Assembly (NCBI RefSeq): GCF_000418365.1
Contig: NC_021663.1
Coordinates: 2,542,001-2,606,000 of the forward strand
DNA from: Corynebacterium terpenotabidum Y-11
GTDB taxonomy: Bacteria > Actinomycetota > Actinomycetes > Mycobacteriales > Mycobacteriaceae
Length of the DNA stretch: 64,000 bases
Direction of reading: 5' to 3'
The notes under the pieces were generated by a model that was not told where the DNA came from, ran no database searches, and worked only from the letters and a program-made list of their open reading frames with translations. The position numbers were made by a program, and so were the translations under genes. Shown one piece after another: positions 27,058 through 34,160 of this stretch; position 1 is the first letter of the stretch; every line of letters begins with the position of its first letter.

Positions 27058-27115
27058 GGAGAAACGCCATCCGGTTAGGTCGATTTTCGCCCTGAGGCGA
27101 CCTAACCGGATGGCG
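27058..27115. repeat. hairpin repeat, right of DUF559-like gene
   Basis: An 18-bp perfect inverted repeat (27065-27082 and 27098-27115, 15-base loop) upstream of the DUF559-like gene. Positions 27058-27076 are an exact inverted copy of 25663-25681, so the gene is enclosed by mirror-image copies of one hairpin element. Confidence 0.8.
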
Positions 27116-27127
27116 CTGAGCCCAACC

Positions 27128-27290
27128 GGATGGCGGCAGGCCCACCAATGGCCAGCACCGACAATGACACGTGGGGTGACCAGTGGCCGGTACCGACGCG
27201 GATGGCGGCAGGCCCGCCAGGGGCCAGCGGCGCCGACAAAGACACGTGGGGTGGCTCGTGTGGCCAGCGCTGACAAGGACGCGTGGGGAA
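27128..27290. repeat. imperfect direct repeats, about 72-bp period
   Basis: A unit beginning GGATGGCGGCAGGCCC occurs at 27128 and 27200 and ends in ACACGTGGGGTG; a partial third copy (TGGCCAGCGCTGACAAGGAC, then GCGTGGGG) follows at 27261. No gene is seen in this 340-base stretch between the DUF559-like gene and the luciferase-like gene. Confidence 0.7.
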
Positions 27291-27318
27291 AGCCACCTCG
27301 CCAGCGCGGCACAACTCC

Positions 27319-28380
27319 CTAGGAGAAGTTCGGCACGACCTGGTCGATGAACAGCTGCAGCGAGGCCTTCTTCTCCTCGAAGGTCATCGAGTTGTCGATC
27401 CAGTAGGAGTACTCGTCATAACCCATGTCCTCGTAGGTCTTCAGCCGTGCGGTGACCTCCTCCGGAGTACCGATCATCGCCGAGCGGTGCAGCGAATCCA
27501 GGTCGAACTCCGGGCGCTCCGCCACGCTCGACAGCGGCTGCGGGTCGAGGAAGCCGTTCTCCGGGGTCTTCTTCCCGAAGGCCCAGGAAGAGAAGGTGCG
27601 GTAGTAGCGGCTCACAGCCTCCGCACCGGGACGCCAGCCCTCGGGATCGTCGGCGGAGTGGACGAAGGTGTGGCGCAGGCACATGATCTCCGGGGTGTGC
27701 CCGGTCACCGCGTCCGGGTTCTGCGCGGCGGCAGCGACCGCAGCGTCGAACTTGTCCTTGAGGTCACGGACCTCGGCGTCATCCTTCATCAACGGCGTGA
27801 CCTGCACATTGCAGCCGTTGGCCACGGCGAACTCGTGGGTCTCCGGGGTCCGGGCGGCGACCCAGACCGTCGGGCCGGGCTTCTGGATCGGCTTCGGCAC
27901 CGAGGTGGAGGTCGGGAAGGACCAGTGCTCACCGTCGTGGGCGTAGTCGCCCTCCCACAGCTTCTTCATCGCGGGGATGATTTCACGCAGGTAGGAGCCA
28001 CCGTCCTTGGCGGACATGCCGCCGGCCATCCGGTCGAACTCGAACTGGTACGCACCGCGGGCCACACCGATCTCGGCGCGTCCCCCGGAGATGACGTCCA
28101 GCAGAGCGGTCTCGCCGGCGGCACGGACCGGGCTCCAGAACGGGGCGATGATGGTGCCCGCGCCGAGTCGGATGGTGCTCGTCTTCCCGGCCAGGGCGGC
28201 CAGCGAGACCATCGGGTTGGGGGCGACGGTGTACTCCATGGAGTGGTGCTCGCCGGTCCAGACGGTGCCGAACCCACCGGCCTCGGCCATCTGGACGAGC
28301 TCGACGAGGTTGTTCCAGTGCTCCTCGTGGGAGATGGAGTCATCCCAGCGCTCCATGTGGATGAAAAGGGAGAAACGCAT
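27319..28380 (-). CDS. luciferase-like (LLM) flavin-dependent monooxygenase
   Basis: A 353-residue TIM-barrel monooxygenase of the bacterial luciferase family that uses FMNH2 supplied by a separate reductase. Motifs include MAEAGGFGTVWTGEHHSMEY, the flavin-binding strand IRLGAGTIIAPFWSP with the non-prolyl cis-peptide region, and LLDVISGGRAEIGVARGAY. It is the last gene of a minus-strand operon with a tautomerase, aldehyde dehydrogenase, hydrolase and two DUF1185 proteins, and a flavin reductase is encoded divergently. That set resembles two-component systems that open N-heterocyclic rings, such as TgnAB for trigonelline. The substrate is unknown. Confidence 0.88.
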   Translation of the reverse strand: MRFSLFIHMERWDDSISHEEHWNNLVELVQMAEAGGFGTVWTGEHHSMEYTVAPNPMVSLAALAGKTSTIRLGAGTIIAPFWSPVRAAGETALLDVISGGRAEIGVARGAYQFEFDRMAGGMSAKDGGSYLREIIPAMKKLWEGDYAHDGEHWSFPTSTSVPKPIQKPGPTVWVAARTPETHEFAVANGCNVQVTPLMKDDAEVRDLKDKFDAAVAAAAQNPDAVTGHTPEIMCLRHTFVHSADDPEGWRPGAEAVSRYYRTFSSWAFGKKTPENGFLDPQPLSSVAERPEFDLDSLHRSAMIGTPEEVTARLKTYEDMGYDEYSYWIDNSMTFEEKKASLQLFIDQVVPNFS

Positions 28381-28383
28381 GAC

Positions 28384-28593
28384 TTACTGCTCCTTTGCTG
28401 CCGAGGCGTTGCGCTCGGCGATGGTGGTGTTGGTGCGTGACCACAGCTCGTGCGGTACTTCGCGGACAATGACGGTGATGTTCTCGGGCGCGGCGTCCAC
28501 GGTCTGTTCGGCGACCTTGTGGAGACCGTCGATGAGGGCCCGAAGCTGCTCGGGGCTGCGTCCTGCAGCGATGGAGACGTCGATGAGCGGCAT
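28384..28593 (-). CDS. 4-oxalocrotonate tautomerase family protein
   Basis: A 69-residue protein that begins MPLIDVSIAAGRSPEQLRAL, so the catalytic amino-terminal proline is at position 2 as in 4-oxalocrotonate tautomerases. The segment ENITVIVREVPHELWSR matches the second half of the beta-alpha-beta fold, including a candidate substrate-binding arginine. Size fits the 60-75-residue hexameric type. It starts at ATG 28593, 8 bases after the aldehyde dehydrogenase stop, and ends 3 bases before the luciferase-like gene. A keto-enol isomerisation of a ring-opened intermediate is the likely job. Confidence 0.85.
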   Translation of the reverse strand: MPLIDVSIAAGRSPEQLRALIDGLHKVAEQTVDAAPENITVIVREVPHELWSRTNTTIAERNASAAKEQ

Positions 28594-28601
28594 GGCCGGA
28601 C

Positions 28602-30086
28602 CTACCGCATCACGAAGGGGTCGGCGACGGGACCTTCGTCGGTGTTGATCCAGATCGACTTCAGCCGGGTGTACTCGTACATCGACTCGATGCCGTGCTC
28701 GATGCCCACACCGGACTTCTTGAAGCCCTGCCGCGGGGACATCGGCGACATCGCCCGGTAGGTGTTGATCCACACCGTGCCCGCTTCCAGACGCTGCGAC
28801 ATCCGCATTGCCCGCTGCAGGTTCGAGGTCCACACGCCGGCGGCGAGACCGTATTCGGTGTCGTTCGCGATCCGCAGCGCCTCCTCTTCCGTGTCGAAGG
28901 GGATGACGGCGGTGACCGGCCCGAAGATCTCCTCCTGGCAGACGCGCATGTCGTTGGTGGCGTCGGTCAACACGGTGGGCTGCAGGAAGTAGCCGGGCAG
29001 GTCCACGTCAGGACGCTGACCGCCGTAGTGGATGTTCGCGCCCTCGGACTGGCCGAGGTCGATGTAGCTCTTCACCTTGTTCAGCTGGTCCTCGAAGGCG
29101 AGCGGGCCGAGCTCGGTGTCATCCTCGAGCGGGTTACCGATCTTGATCGTCGCGGCCCGGACCGAGACCTTCTCCAGCAGTTCGTCGTAGACCGAGCGGT
29201 GGGCCAGCACACGCGAGCCGGCGATGCAGGTCTGACCGGCGGCGGCGAAGACTCCGGCGATGACGCCCATCGCGGCGTTGTCGACGTCGGCGTCCTCGAA
29301 GACGATGTTCGGGGACTTCCCGCCGAGCTCCAGGGTGCAGCCGATGAAGCGGCGGGCGGCGGACTGGGCGATACCGGAGCCGGTAGCGGTGGACCCGGTG
29401 AAGGAGATCTTCGCCAGGCGCAGATCCTCGACCAGGGCGGCACCCGCCTCGGCGCCGTAGCCGGTGACGACGTTGACCACGCCGTCGGGGAAACCGGCCT
29501 CGGACGCGATCTCGGCGAGCCGGAGGATCGTGCGCGAGGTGTATTCGGACGGCTTGATGACCAGGGTGTTTCCGGCGGCAAGCGCGGGGGCGAGCTTCGA
29601 GATGGTCAGGGTGATCGGCGAGTTCCACGGGGTGATCGCGCCGACCACGCCGAGCGGTTCCCGCATGGTGACGTTGATGATCGACAGGGAGGACGCCGGG
29701 ATCTGCGATCCCTGGATCTTGTCGGCGAGGCCGCCGTAGTAGTAGAGGTACTCCGGCACGTTCTTGAGCTGGCCGCGCATCTCGCGCAGCAGCTTGCCGT
29801 TGTCGAGGCTCTCGTAGAGGGCCAGTTCATCGCCGTATTCGCCGATGAGGTCACCGAAGCGTCGGAGCAGTTTGCCGCGCTGGGTGGCAGTGAGCCCGGC
29901 CCAGGCCGGGTTGCGGAAGGCCTGCGCGGCGGCGTCGACGGCGGCATCGACATCGGCGGCGGTACCCCGGGCGACCTGGTACAGGGTCTCGAGGGTGGCA
30001 GGGTTGGTGGAGGCGAAGTACTCCCCGTTGGAGGGGGCGCGGTGTTCGCCGTTGATGAAGTGGTCACAACGCTCAGTGGTGGTCAT
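28602..30086 (-). CDS. NAD(P)-dependent aldehyde dehydrogenase
   Basis: A 494-residue member of the ALDH superfamily. The active-site motifs are TLELGGKSPNIVFEDAD (general-base Glu) and AAGQTCIAGSRVLAH (nucleophilic Cys), with the Rossmann motif ISFTGSTATGSGI and the PWNSPITLTISKLAPALAAG strand. It overlaps the hydrolase gene by 14 bases and precedes the tautomerase by 8. In a two-component ring-cleavage pathway it would oxidise the semialdehyde or lactol released after ring opening, comparable to the dehydrogenase step of trigonelline breakdown. Confidence 0.93.
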   Translation of the reverse strand: MTTTERCDHFINGEHRAPSNGEYFASTNPATLETLYQVARGTAADVDAAVDAAAQAFRNPAWAGLTATQRGKLLRRFGDLIGEYGDELALYESLDNGKLLREMRGQLKNVPEYLYYYGGLADKIQGSQIPASSLSIINVTMREPLGVVGAITPWNSPITLTISKLAPALAAGNTLVIKPSEYTSRTILRLAEIASEAGFPDGVVNVVTGYGAEAGAALVEDLRLAKISFTGSTATGSGIAQSAARRFIGCTLELGGKSPNIVFEDADVDNAAMGVIAGVFAAAGQTCIAGSRVLAHRSVYDELLEKVSVRAATIKIGNPLEDDTELGPLAFEDQLNKVKSYIDLGQSEGANIHYGGQRPDVDLPGYFLQPTVLTDATNDMRVCQEEIFGPVTAVIPFDTEEEALRIANDTEYGLAAGVWTSNLQRAMRMSQRLEAGTVWINTYRAMSPMSPRQGFKKSGVGIEHGIESMYEYTRLKSIWINTDEGPVADPFVMR

Positions 30087-30867
30087 GGCTCTGGCTCCTT
30101 CCGGTAGTTCCGGTGGACTCGATGGTGGTGGCGAGCTCGGCGATCAGGGCGCTGAGCAGTTCAGGGTGGGTGTCCGGCACCATGTGCCGGGCACCGTCGA
30201 TGATGTGGACGTGGGCACCGGGGATCCGTTCGGCGATCCGGTACGACATCTCCGGGGTGGACCCCGGGTCATCGGATCCGGTGACGGCGAGCACCGGAAC
30301 GCGGATCCGGTGCAGCTCGTCGGCGAGTTCGGCGTCCCCGGTGGCGAAGACCCGGTAGACGTGCAGGTAGGAGGGAATGTCGTTGGCCAGCAGGATGCGG
30401 CGGGTGCGGTCACGCAGGACGGCGGCACCGGGGATCCCGGCATCCTCCGGGAACCAGCGGTCCACGGCACGCTCGGCGCCGAGGGCGAAGTCATCGCCGG
30501 CGGTCTCCAGTCGTGCCCGGACGGACGCGGCCTCCTCCGGGGTCCGGGCACAGACCGAGTTCACGCAGGTGAGCGTGAGGACGCGGTCAGGATGGTGCAC
30601 GGCGATGTACTGCGCGATGAGCGCACCGACGGAGAAGCCCACCAGGTGCACCGGCTCAGACGGCATCCGGTCCAGCAGGTCGGCGGCAAGATCCGCCAGC
30701 TCCACCGGTTCGGTCAGCCGAGGCTGCCTCCCGTGACCCGGCAGGTCCAGGGCCGTCACCGGATGCCCGGGGGCGGTGGTACCGAGGTCGGCGACGACCG
30801 CGTCCCAGATCGTCCGGTCCAAACCGACGCCGTGCAGCAGCACGATCGGTGCGCTCTCCACAGACAT
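30073..30867 (-). CDS. alpha/beta hydrolase
   Basis: A 264-residue alpha/beta-hydrolase with a complete triad: Ser in VHLVGFSVGALIAQY, Asp in LAVTGSDDPGS and His in GARHMVPDTHPE; the oxyanion-hole HG motif is VLLHGVGLDRTIWD. It resembles carboxymuconolactone-type enol-lactone hydrolases and amidase-like members. It lies 6 bases after the first DUF1185 gene and overlaps the aldehyde dehydrogenase start. Hydrolysis of a lactone or N-formyl intermediate would suit the pathway. Confidence 0.88.
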   Translation of the reverse strand: MSVESAPIVLLHGVGLDRTIWDAVVADLGTTAPGHPVTALDLPGHGRQPRLTEPVELADLAADLLDRMPSEPVHLVGFSVGALIAQYIAVHHPDRVLTLTCVNSVCARTPEEAASVRARLETAGDDFALGAERAVDRWFPEDAGIPGAAVLRDRTRRILLANDIPSYLHVYRVFATGDAELADELHRIRVPVLAVTGSDDPGSTPEMSYRIAERIPGAHVHIIDGARHMVPDTHPELLSALIAELATTIESTGTTGRSQSHDHH

Positions 30868-30873
30868 GGGCTG

Positions 30874-31434
30874 CTACTTCTCCGCCGCGTTGAAGGACGC
30901 CAGGCGCTCCTGCGGACGACCGGAGGCCGTGCCGCCGAGGGCGATGACAATCTCATCGGCGTGCGGGGCATCCGCCACCCGGCACTCCACCGTCTGGTGG
31001 TGGGACCGGATGGTCGCGTCCGTGAAGTGCTTCAGCGGCATGTCGAAGGGGGCGCCGGAGACGCCGCGCTTCTCGACGGCGGGCAGCAGGGTCGACGCGT
31101 TGGCGGCGTCCCGGAAGTGGTTGCCGAACTTCAGGGTGTGGATGAGGGCGGAGCCGTGCTCGATCTCGCCGTCCGTGCCGACGATCGCGGCCTTGCCGAA
31201 GGCCTCCAGGGGGCCGCCGAGGGCCTCCATCACCCGCGGGGCGAGCAGGGCACCGAGGTCGGAGGCGGTGGCGTCGATTCCCGGGGCGAGGTCCTCAACG
31301 AAGCCCTGGCCGGCCCACGGGTTGCGGATGACCGCGGCGACGACCACGACGCGCTTGGGCGGGGTGACCTCGCGTCCGCCTTCGGTGAAGATTTCGTCGA
31401 CGGTGGTGGTGAGTTTGCGCAGTTCAAGTGCCAT
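30874..31434 (-). CDS. amino acid synthesis family protein (DUF1185), copy 1
   Basis: A 186-residue protein of the AA_synth/DUF1185 family. Conserved blocks are VVVAAVIRNPWAGQG, LEAFGKAAIVGTDGEIEHG, ALIHTLKFGN, and a C-terminal HHQTVECRVADAPHADEIVI. The second, longer homologue lies immediately upstream and shares all these blocks, so the two may form a heteromer. Structures exist for the family, but I know of no accepted reaction; the name comes from gene context only. It is placed between the second copy (2-base gap) and the hydrolase (6-base gap). Confidence 0.85.
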   Translation of the reverse strand: MALELRKLTTTVDEIFTEGGREVTPPKRVVVVAAVIRNPWAGQGFVEDLAPGIDATASDLGALLAPRVMEALGGPLEAFGKAAIVGTDGEIEHGSALIHTLKFGNHFRDAANASTLLPAVEKRGVSGAPFDMPLKHFTDATIRSHHQTVECRVADAPHADEIVIALGGTASGRPQERLASFNAAEK

Positions 31435-31436
31435 GG

Positions 31437-32081
31437 TCAGAGAAGTCCTTTCAGGATGTCGGTGGTGACCGGGATGTCGGTTTTCCGGTCACCGATGCGG
31501 GGGAACGGGCGGGGGCCGGTGGACGCTGCAGCGATGACGCAGATCTCGTCGGCGTGCGGTGCATCGGCCAGCGAGACGTCGATGGTCTGGTAGTGGTCCC
31601 GGTTCGCGGCGTGGGTCTTGTGCCACATCGGGACGTGGACGTTCGTGCCCGGCTCGACCCGGCCGTCGGTGAAGCAGATGATCGAGGTGCCCTCGAGCAT
31701 TTCGCGGATGAGGTTGCCGAAGTACGGGGTGTGGATCAGCGCACCGGCGTGCTCCAGTTCGCCGGAGGTGCCGACCAGAGCGGCTTTACCGAAGGCCTCG
31801 ATATTCTCCGCACCGCCGAGCGCGGTGAGCAGCCGGTCGGCGAGCAACTTGGCGATCACCGGAGCGATCTTCTGGGTGGCGTCGTTGAGGTCGGCGTCCG
31901 TGCCGGTGCTCTGTCCGTCGACGATCCAGGGGTTCTTCACGACGGCGATGGCCGCGGCCTTGTGGACCGGGGTGTCGAGGACGGACCCGGCCTCGCCGAA
32001 GACCTCCTCGTGGATGAGGGTGACACGTCGGACGCCGAGGCTGGCGCCGAGCTCTTCGAAGGTGGTGGGTCGGTCTGTCAT
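31437..32081 (-). CDS. amino acid synthesis family protein (DUF1185), copy 2
   Basis: A 214-residue paralogue of the neighbouring DUF1185 protein. Shared blocks are AIAVVKNPWIVDG, IEAFGKAALVGTSGELEHAG, ALIHTPYFGNLIREM and DHYQTIDVSLADAPHADEI; it also has an N-terminal extension and an insert near GTNVHVPMWHKTHAANR. Its start overlaps the last base of the GntR regulator stop, so regulator and enzymes form one operon. Function is unassigned; a ligand-binding or hydrolytic role in the cluster's catabolic pathway is inferred. Confidence 0.85.
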   Translation of the reverse strand: MTDRPTTFEELGASLGVRRVTLIHEEVFGEAGSVLDTPVHKAAAIAVVKNPWIVDGQSTGTDADLNDATQKIAPVIAKLLADRLLTALGGAENIEAFGKAALVGTSGELEHAGALIHTPYFGNLIREMLEGTSIICFTDGRVEPGTNVHVPMWHKTHAANRDHYQTIDVSLADAPHADEICVIAAASTGPRPFPRIGDRKTDIPVTTDILKGLL

Positions 32082-32809
32082 TACTTCTCCTCTGTGTGGT
32101 CTGTCGTGGTGCCGGTGGCGGGATCTCCGGGGGCCGGGCGGGGGCCTGCGTCACCGAAGATCCGGTGCAGCGCCGCTCGACTGGAGGCGTGGACGTGGTC
32201 CCTCATCGCCATCTCGGCGCCGTAGGGGTCCTTGTCCCGGATCGCCTCCAGTACCCGGTGATGCTCCCGGTCGGAGGCGGTGAGCCGTTTCGGGTCGGCG
32301 ACGGTGCTGTTCACCAGTCGGTCGTAGGCCAGCTGGTTCATCAGCCAGGCGTAGGTCTCGGTGAGCTTGTCGTTGTCCGCGCCGCGCACGAGCGTCCAGT
32401 GGAATTCGCCGACCAGCTCGGCGTAGCGGGCGGCGTCCCCGGCGGCGGCCGCGGCGTCCGACTCGTCGATGTTGCGCTGCAGCACCTCGAGTTCGGGGAC
32501 CGCACCGCGGCGGGCCAGGAGGGATGCGGCGAGGCCTTCGAGGCTCTCCTTGATCTGGAACATCTCGACGATCTCCCGGCGCGTCGGCTCGTGGACGTAG
32601 GTGCCGACGCGGGGACGGATGTGGACGAGGCCCTCCATCTGGAGGACCTTGAAGGCCTCGCGGACGGGGGTCCGACTGACGTGGAACTCCTCGGCCAGTG
32701 CGGTCTCGGGGATGAGCTCCCCGGGGGCGAGCTCACCGGAGATGATGCGGGACCTGATCTGATCGATCAGGGTGACTCCCGACGTGGTCTCAGTCGATGT
32801 CTCTTGCAT
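32081..32809 (-). CDS. GntR/FadR-family (FCD) transcriptional regulator
   Basis: A regulator of about 242 residues with an N-terminal winged helix (IISGELAPGELIPETALAEE, then FHVSRTPVREAFKVLQMEGL) and a C-terminal all-helical FCD effector domain whose metal/ligand histidines appear in VGEFHWTLVRG, DREHHRVLEAI and MRDHVHASS. It leads the catabolic operon and probably represses it until a pathway acid binds. Three near-identical palindromic sites (TTGTATGCAA type) lie over its own start and in the divergent promoter. ATG 32809 is chosen because the winged helix then begins after about 10 residues; ATG 32830 is also possible. Confidence 0.88.
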   Translation of the reverse strand: MQETSTETTSGVTLIDQIRSRIISGELAPGELIPETALAEEFHVSRTPVREAFKVLQMEGLVHIRPRVGTYVHEPTRREIVEMFQIKESLEGLAASLLARRGAVPELEVLQRNIDESDAAAAAGDAARYAELVGEFHWTLVRGADNDKLTETYAWLMNQLAYDRLVNSTVADPKRLTASDREHHRVLEAIRDKDPYGAEMAMRDHVHASSRAALHRIFGDAGPRPAPGDPATGTTTDHTEEK

Positions 32810-32813
32810 ACAA
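32804..32813. promoter_or_regulatory. candidate GntR operator, site 1
   Basis: TTGCATACAA (reverse complement TTGTATGCAA) overlaps the start codon of the GntR gene. The same element recurs at 33000-33009 and 33022-33033, and a weaker version (CTGTACGCAA) lies at 32836-32845. FadR-family regulators typically bind such TTGT-N2-ACAA palindromes. Confidence 0.55.
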
Positions 32814-32999
32814 CAGACTGTGCCACTCATCTCCGCTGTACGCAAGAGGGACGCGAAACTAATTTCTGACCCCGTGGCAGTGTTTCCGCCATGTTGCGCG
32901 AATTGTTACATCTACAGGCGTATTTGCCGCGCTTCCATGTCCGGGAGAATAAATCTCGCGGAGGCATTGACGTGACTAGGCCCACATGTCTACGGTTTC

Positions 33000-33033
33000 A
33001 TGCATACAACATGGAGAGGATGTTGCATGCAAC
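33000..33033. promoter_or_regulatory. candidate GntR operator pair, sites 2 and 3
   Basis: ATGCATACAA at 33000-33009 and the perfect palindrome GTTGCATGCAAC at 33022-33033, about two helical turns apart centre to centre, stand 80-110 bases before the flavin reductase gene. They match site 1 inside the regulator and would allow coordinated control of both divergent units. Confidence 0.55.
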
Positions 33034-33110
33034 AGATCGCATCATTCCCACCACTGTCGTCTCCCGAACCCCCGTCAACCACCGACGGAATCGACCCGAA
33101 AGAGGTGCAC

Positions 33111-34073
33111 ATGACAAGCAACCTGAAGAAGGCCATCACCGACTCCTGGCACGCCGCCTGGGATAAGGGTGACGTCTCCGTCTTCGACCAGCTCACCGCC
33201 ACGAACTACCAACGGCGTAGTGCCCGCTCCGCCACGACCACCGGCCTCGACGCGATCAAGAGCGACATCCTCGCCATCCGCGCCGCCTTCCCCGACCTCA
33301 GCACCACCGTCGACCACATCGTCGTCGACGGCGATGAGCGGGACTGCAAGGTCGCCGTCTACTGGCACTCCACCGGCACCTTCACCGAACCGCTCGGGGA
33401 TGTTCCCCCGACCGGGGCCGAGGTTGTCACCACCGGCTCCAACCTGCTGACCTTCGACGCCGGGAAGATCGTCTACGAGGAGGCCACCTGGGACGCCTCC
33501 GCTCTGCTCGCCGACCTCGGACTGAAGAGCCTCGGCTCCGCCTTCGACCAGGATGTCGACTCCATCTCCGACAACCTCGACGGCGAACCCACCAAGGAGG
33601 CACTCAAGGCCTTCAACCGGCAGTTCATCACCGGCGTCACCGTCGTCACCACGATGGACACCGACGGTAAGCCCCGCGGCCTGGCCGTGAACTCCTACAA
33701 CTCGGTCTCCCTGGAGCCGCCGCTGGTGATGGTCTGCGTGCAGAAGACCTCGTCGACCTACCCGTCATTGTTCGCCTCCAGCCATATGGGCATCAACATC
33801 CTCGGCTGCAACCAGCGCGACACCCTGCGCACCTTCGCTTCCAAGAACGCCGACAAGTTCGCCGAGCTCGACTGGCACCAGGGACCGCACGGCTCCCCGC
33901 TGCTCGACGGCTCCTCCGCCGCCATCGAGGTCGAGATCAAGGAGCGTTTCCAGGCACTGACCCACACCATCTTCGTGGGCCGGGTCCGCACCTCCGAGTC
34001 CACCGACAATGACCCGATCATCTACAAGGCCGGCCAGTTCTTCGAGAGTCACGACCTCACGCCTCTCACCTGA
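33111..34073 (+). CDS. SnoaL/NTF2-like domain fused to FMN reductase domain
   Basis: A 320-residue two-domain protein. Residues 1-140 form an NTF2/SnoaL-like ester-cyclase domain (KKAITDSWHAAWDKGDVSVF, AAFPDLSTTVDHIVVDGD). Residues about 160-315 form a flavin reductase-like split barrel: FNRQFITGVTVVTTMDTDGK, LAVNSYNSVSLEPPLVMVC, INILGCNQRDTLRTFASKN and HTIFVGRVRTSE. The ATG at 33111 follows an AAAGAGGTG ribosome site; an earlier in-frame ATG at 33000 lies inside the operator region and is rejected. The reductase half should supply FMNH2 to the divergently encoded luciferase-like monooxygenase. The attached SnoaL domain is unusual and may handle an unstable oxygenated product. Confidence 0.82.
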   Translation: MTSNLKKAITDSWHAAWDKGDVSVFDQLTATNYQRRSARSATTTGLDAIKSDILAIRAAFPDLSTTVDHIVVDGDERDCKVAVYWHSTGTFTEPLGDVPPTGAEVVTTGSNLLTFDAGKIVYEEATWDASALLADLGLKSLGSAFDQDVDSISDNLDGEPTKEALKAFNRQFITGVTVVTTMDTDGKPRGLAVNSYNSVSLEPPLVMVCVQKTSSTYPSLFASSHMGINILGCNQRDTLRTFASKNADKFAELDWHQGPHGSPLLDGSSAAIEVEIKERFQALTHTIFVGRVRTSESTDNDPIIYKAGQFFESHDLTPLT

Positions 34074-34160
34074 CCCGGCACCTGCTCCACCATCCCTAAA
34101 CTTCCGACCCTGACGCTCCCGCCCCTGACGCCTTCCGTCACAGAACATCGGAGAAACCCC

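Noticed and set aside
25624..27115. Insertion sequence around the DUF559-like gene
   Set aside because: The inverted repeats look IS-like, but the protein has no transposase motifs and no target duplication was found; kept as a repeat-bracketed gene.
33000..33110. N-terminal extension of the SnoaL-reductase fusion from ATG 33000
   Set aside because: It would cover the operator palindromes and has no conserved residues; ATG 33111 has a strong ribosome site.
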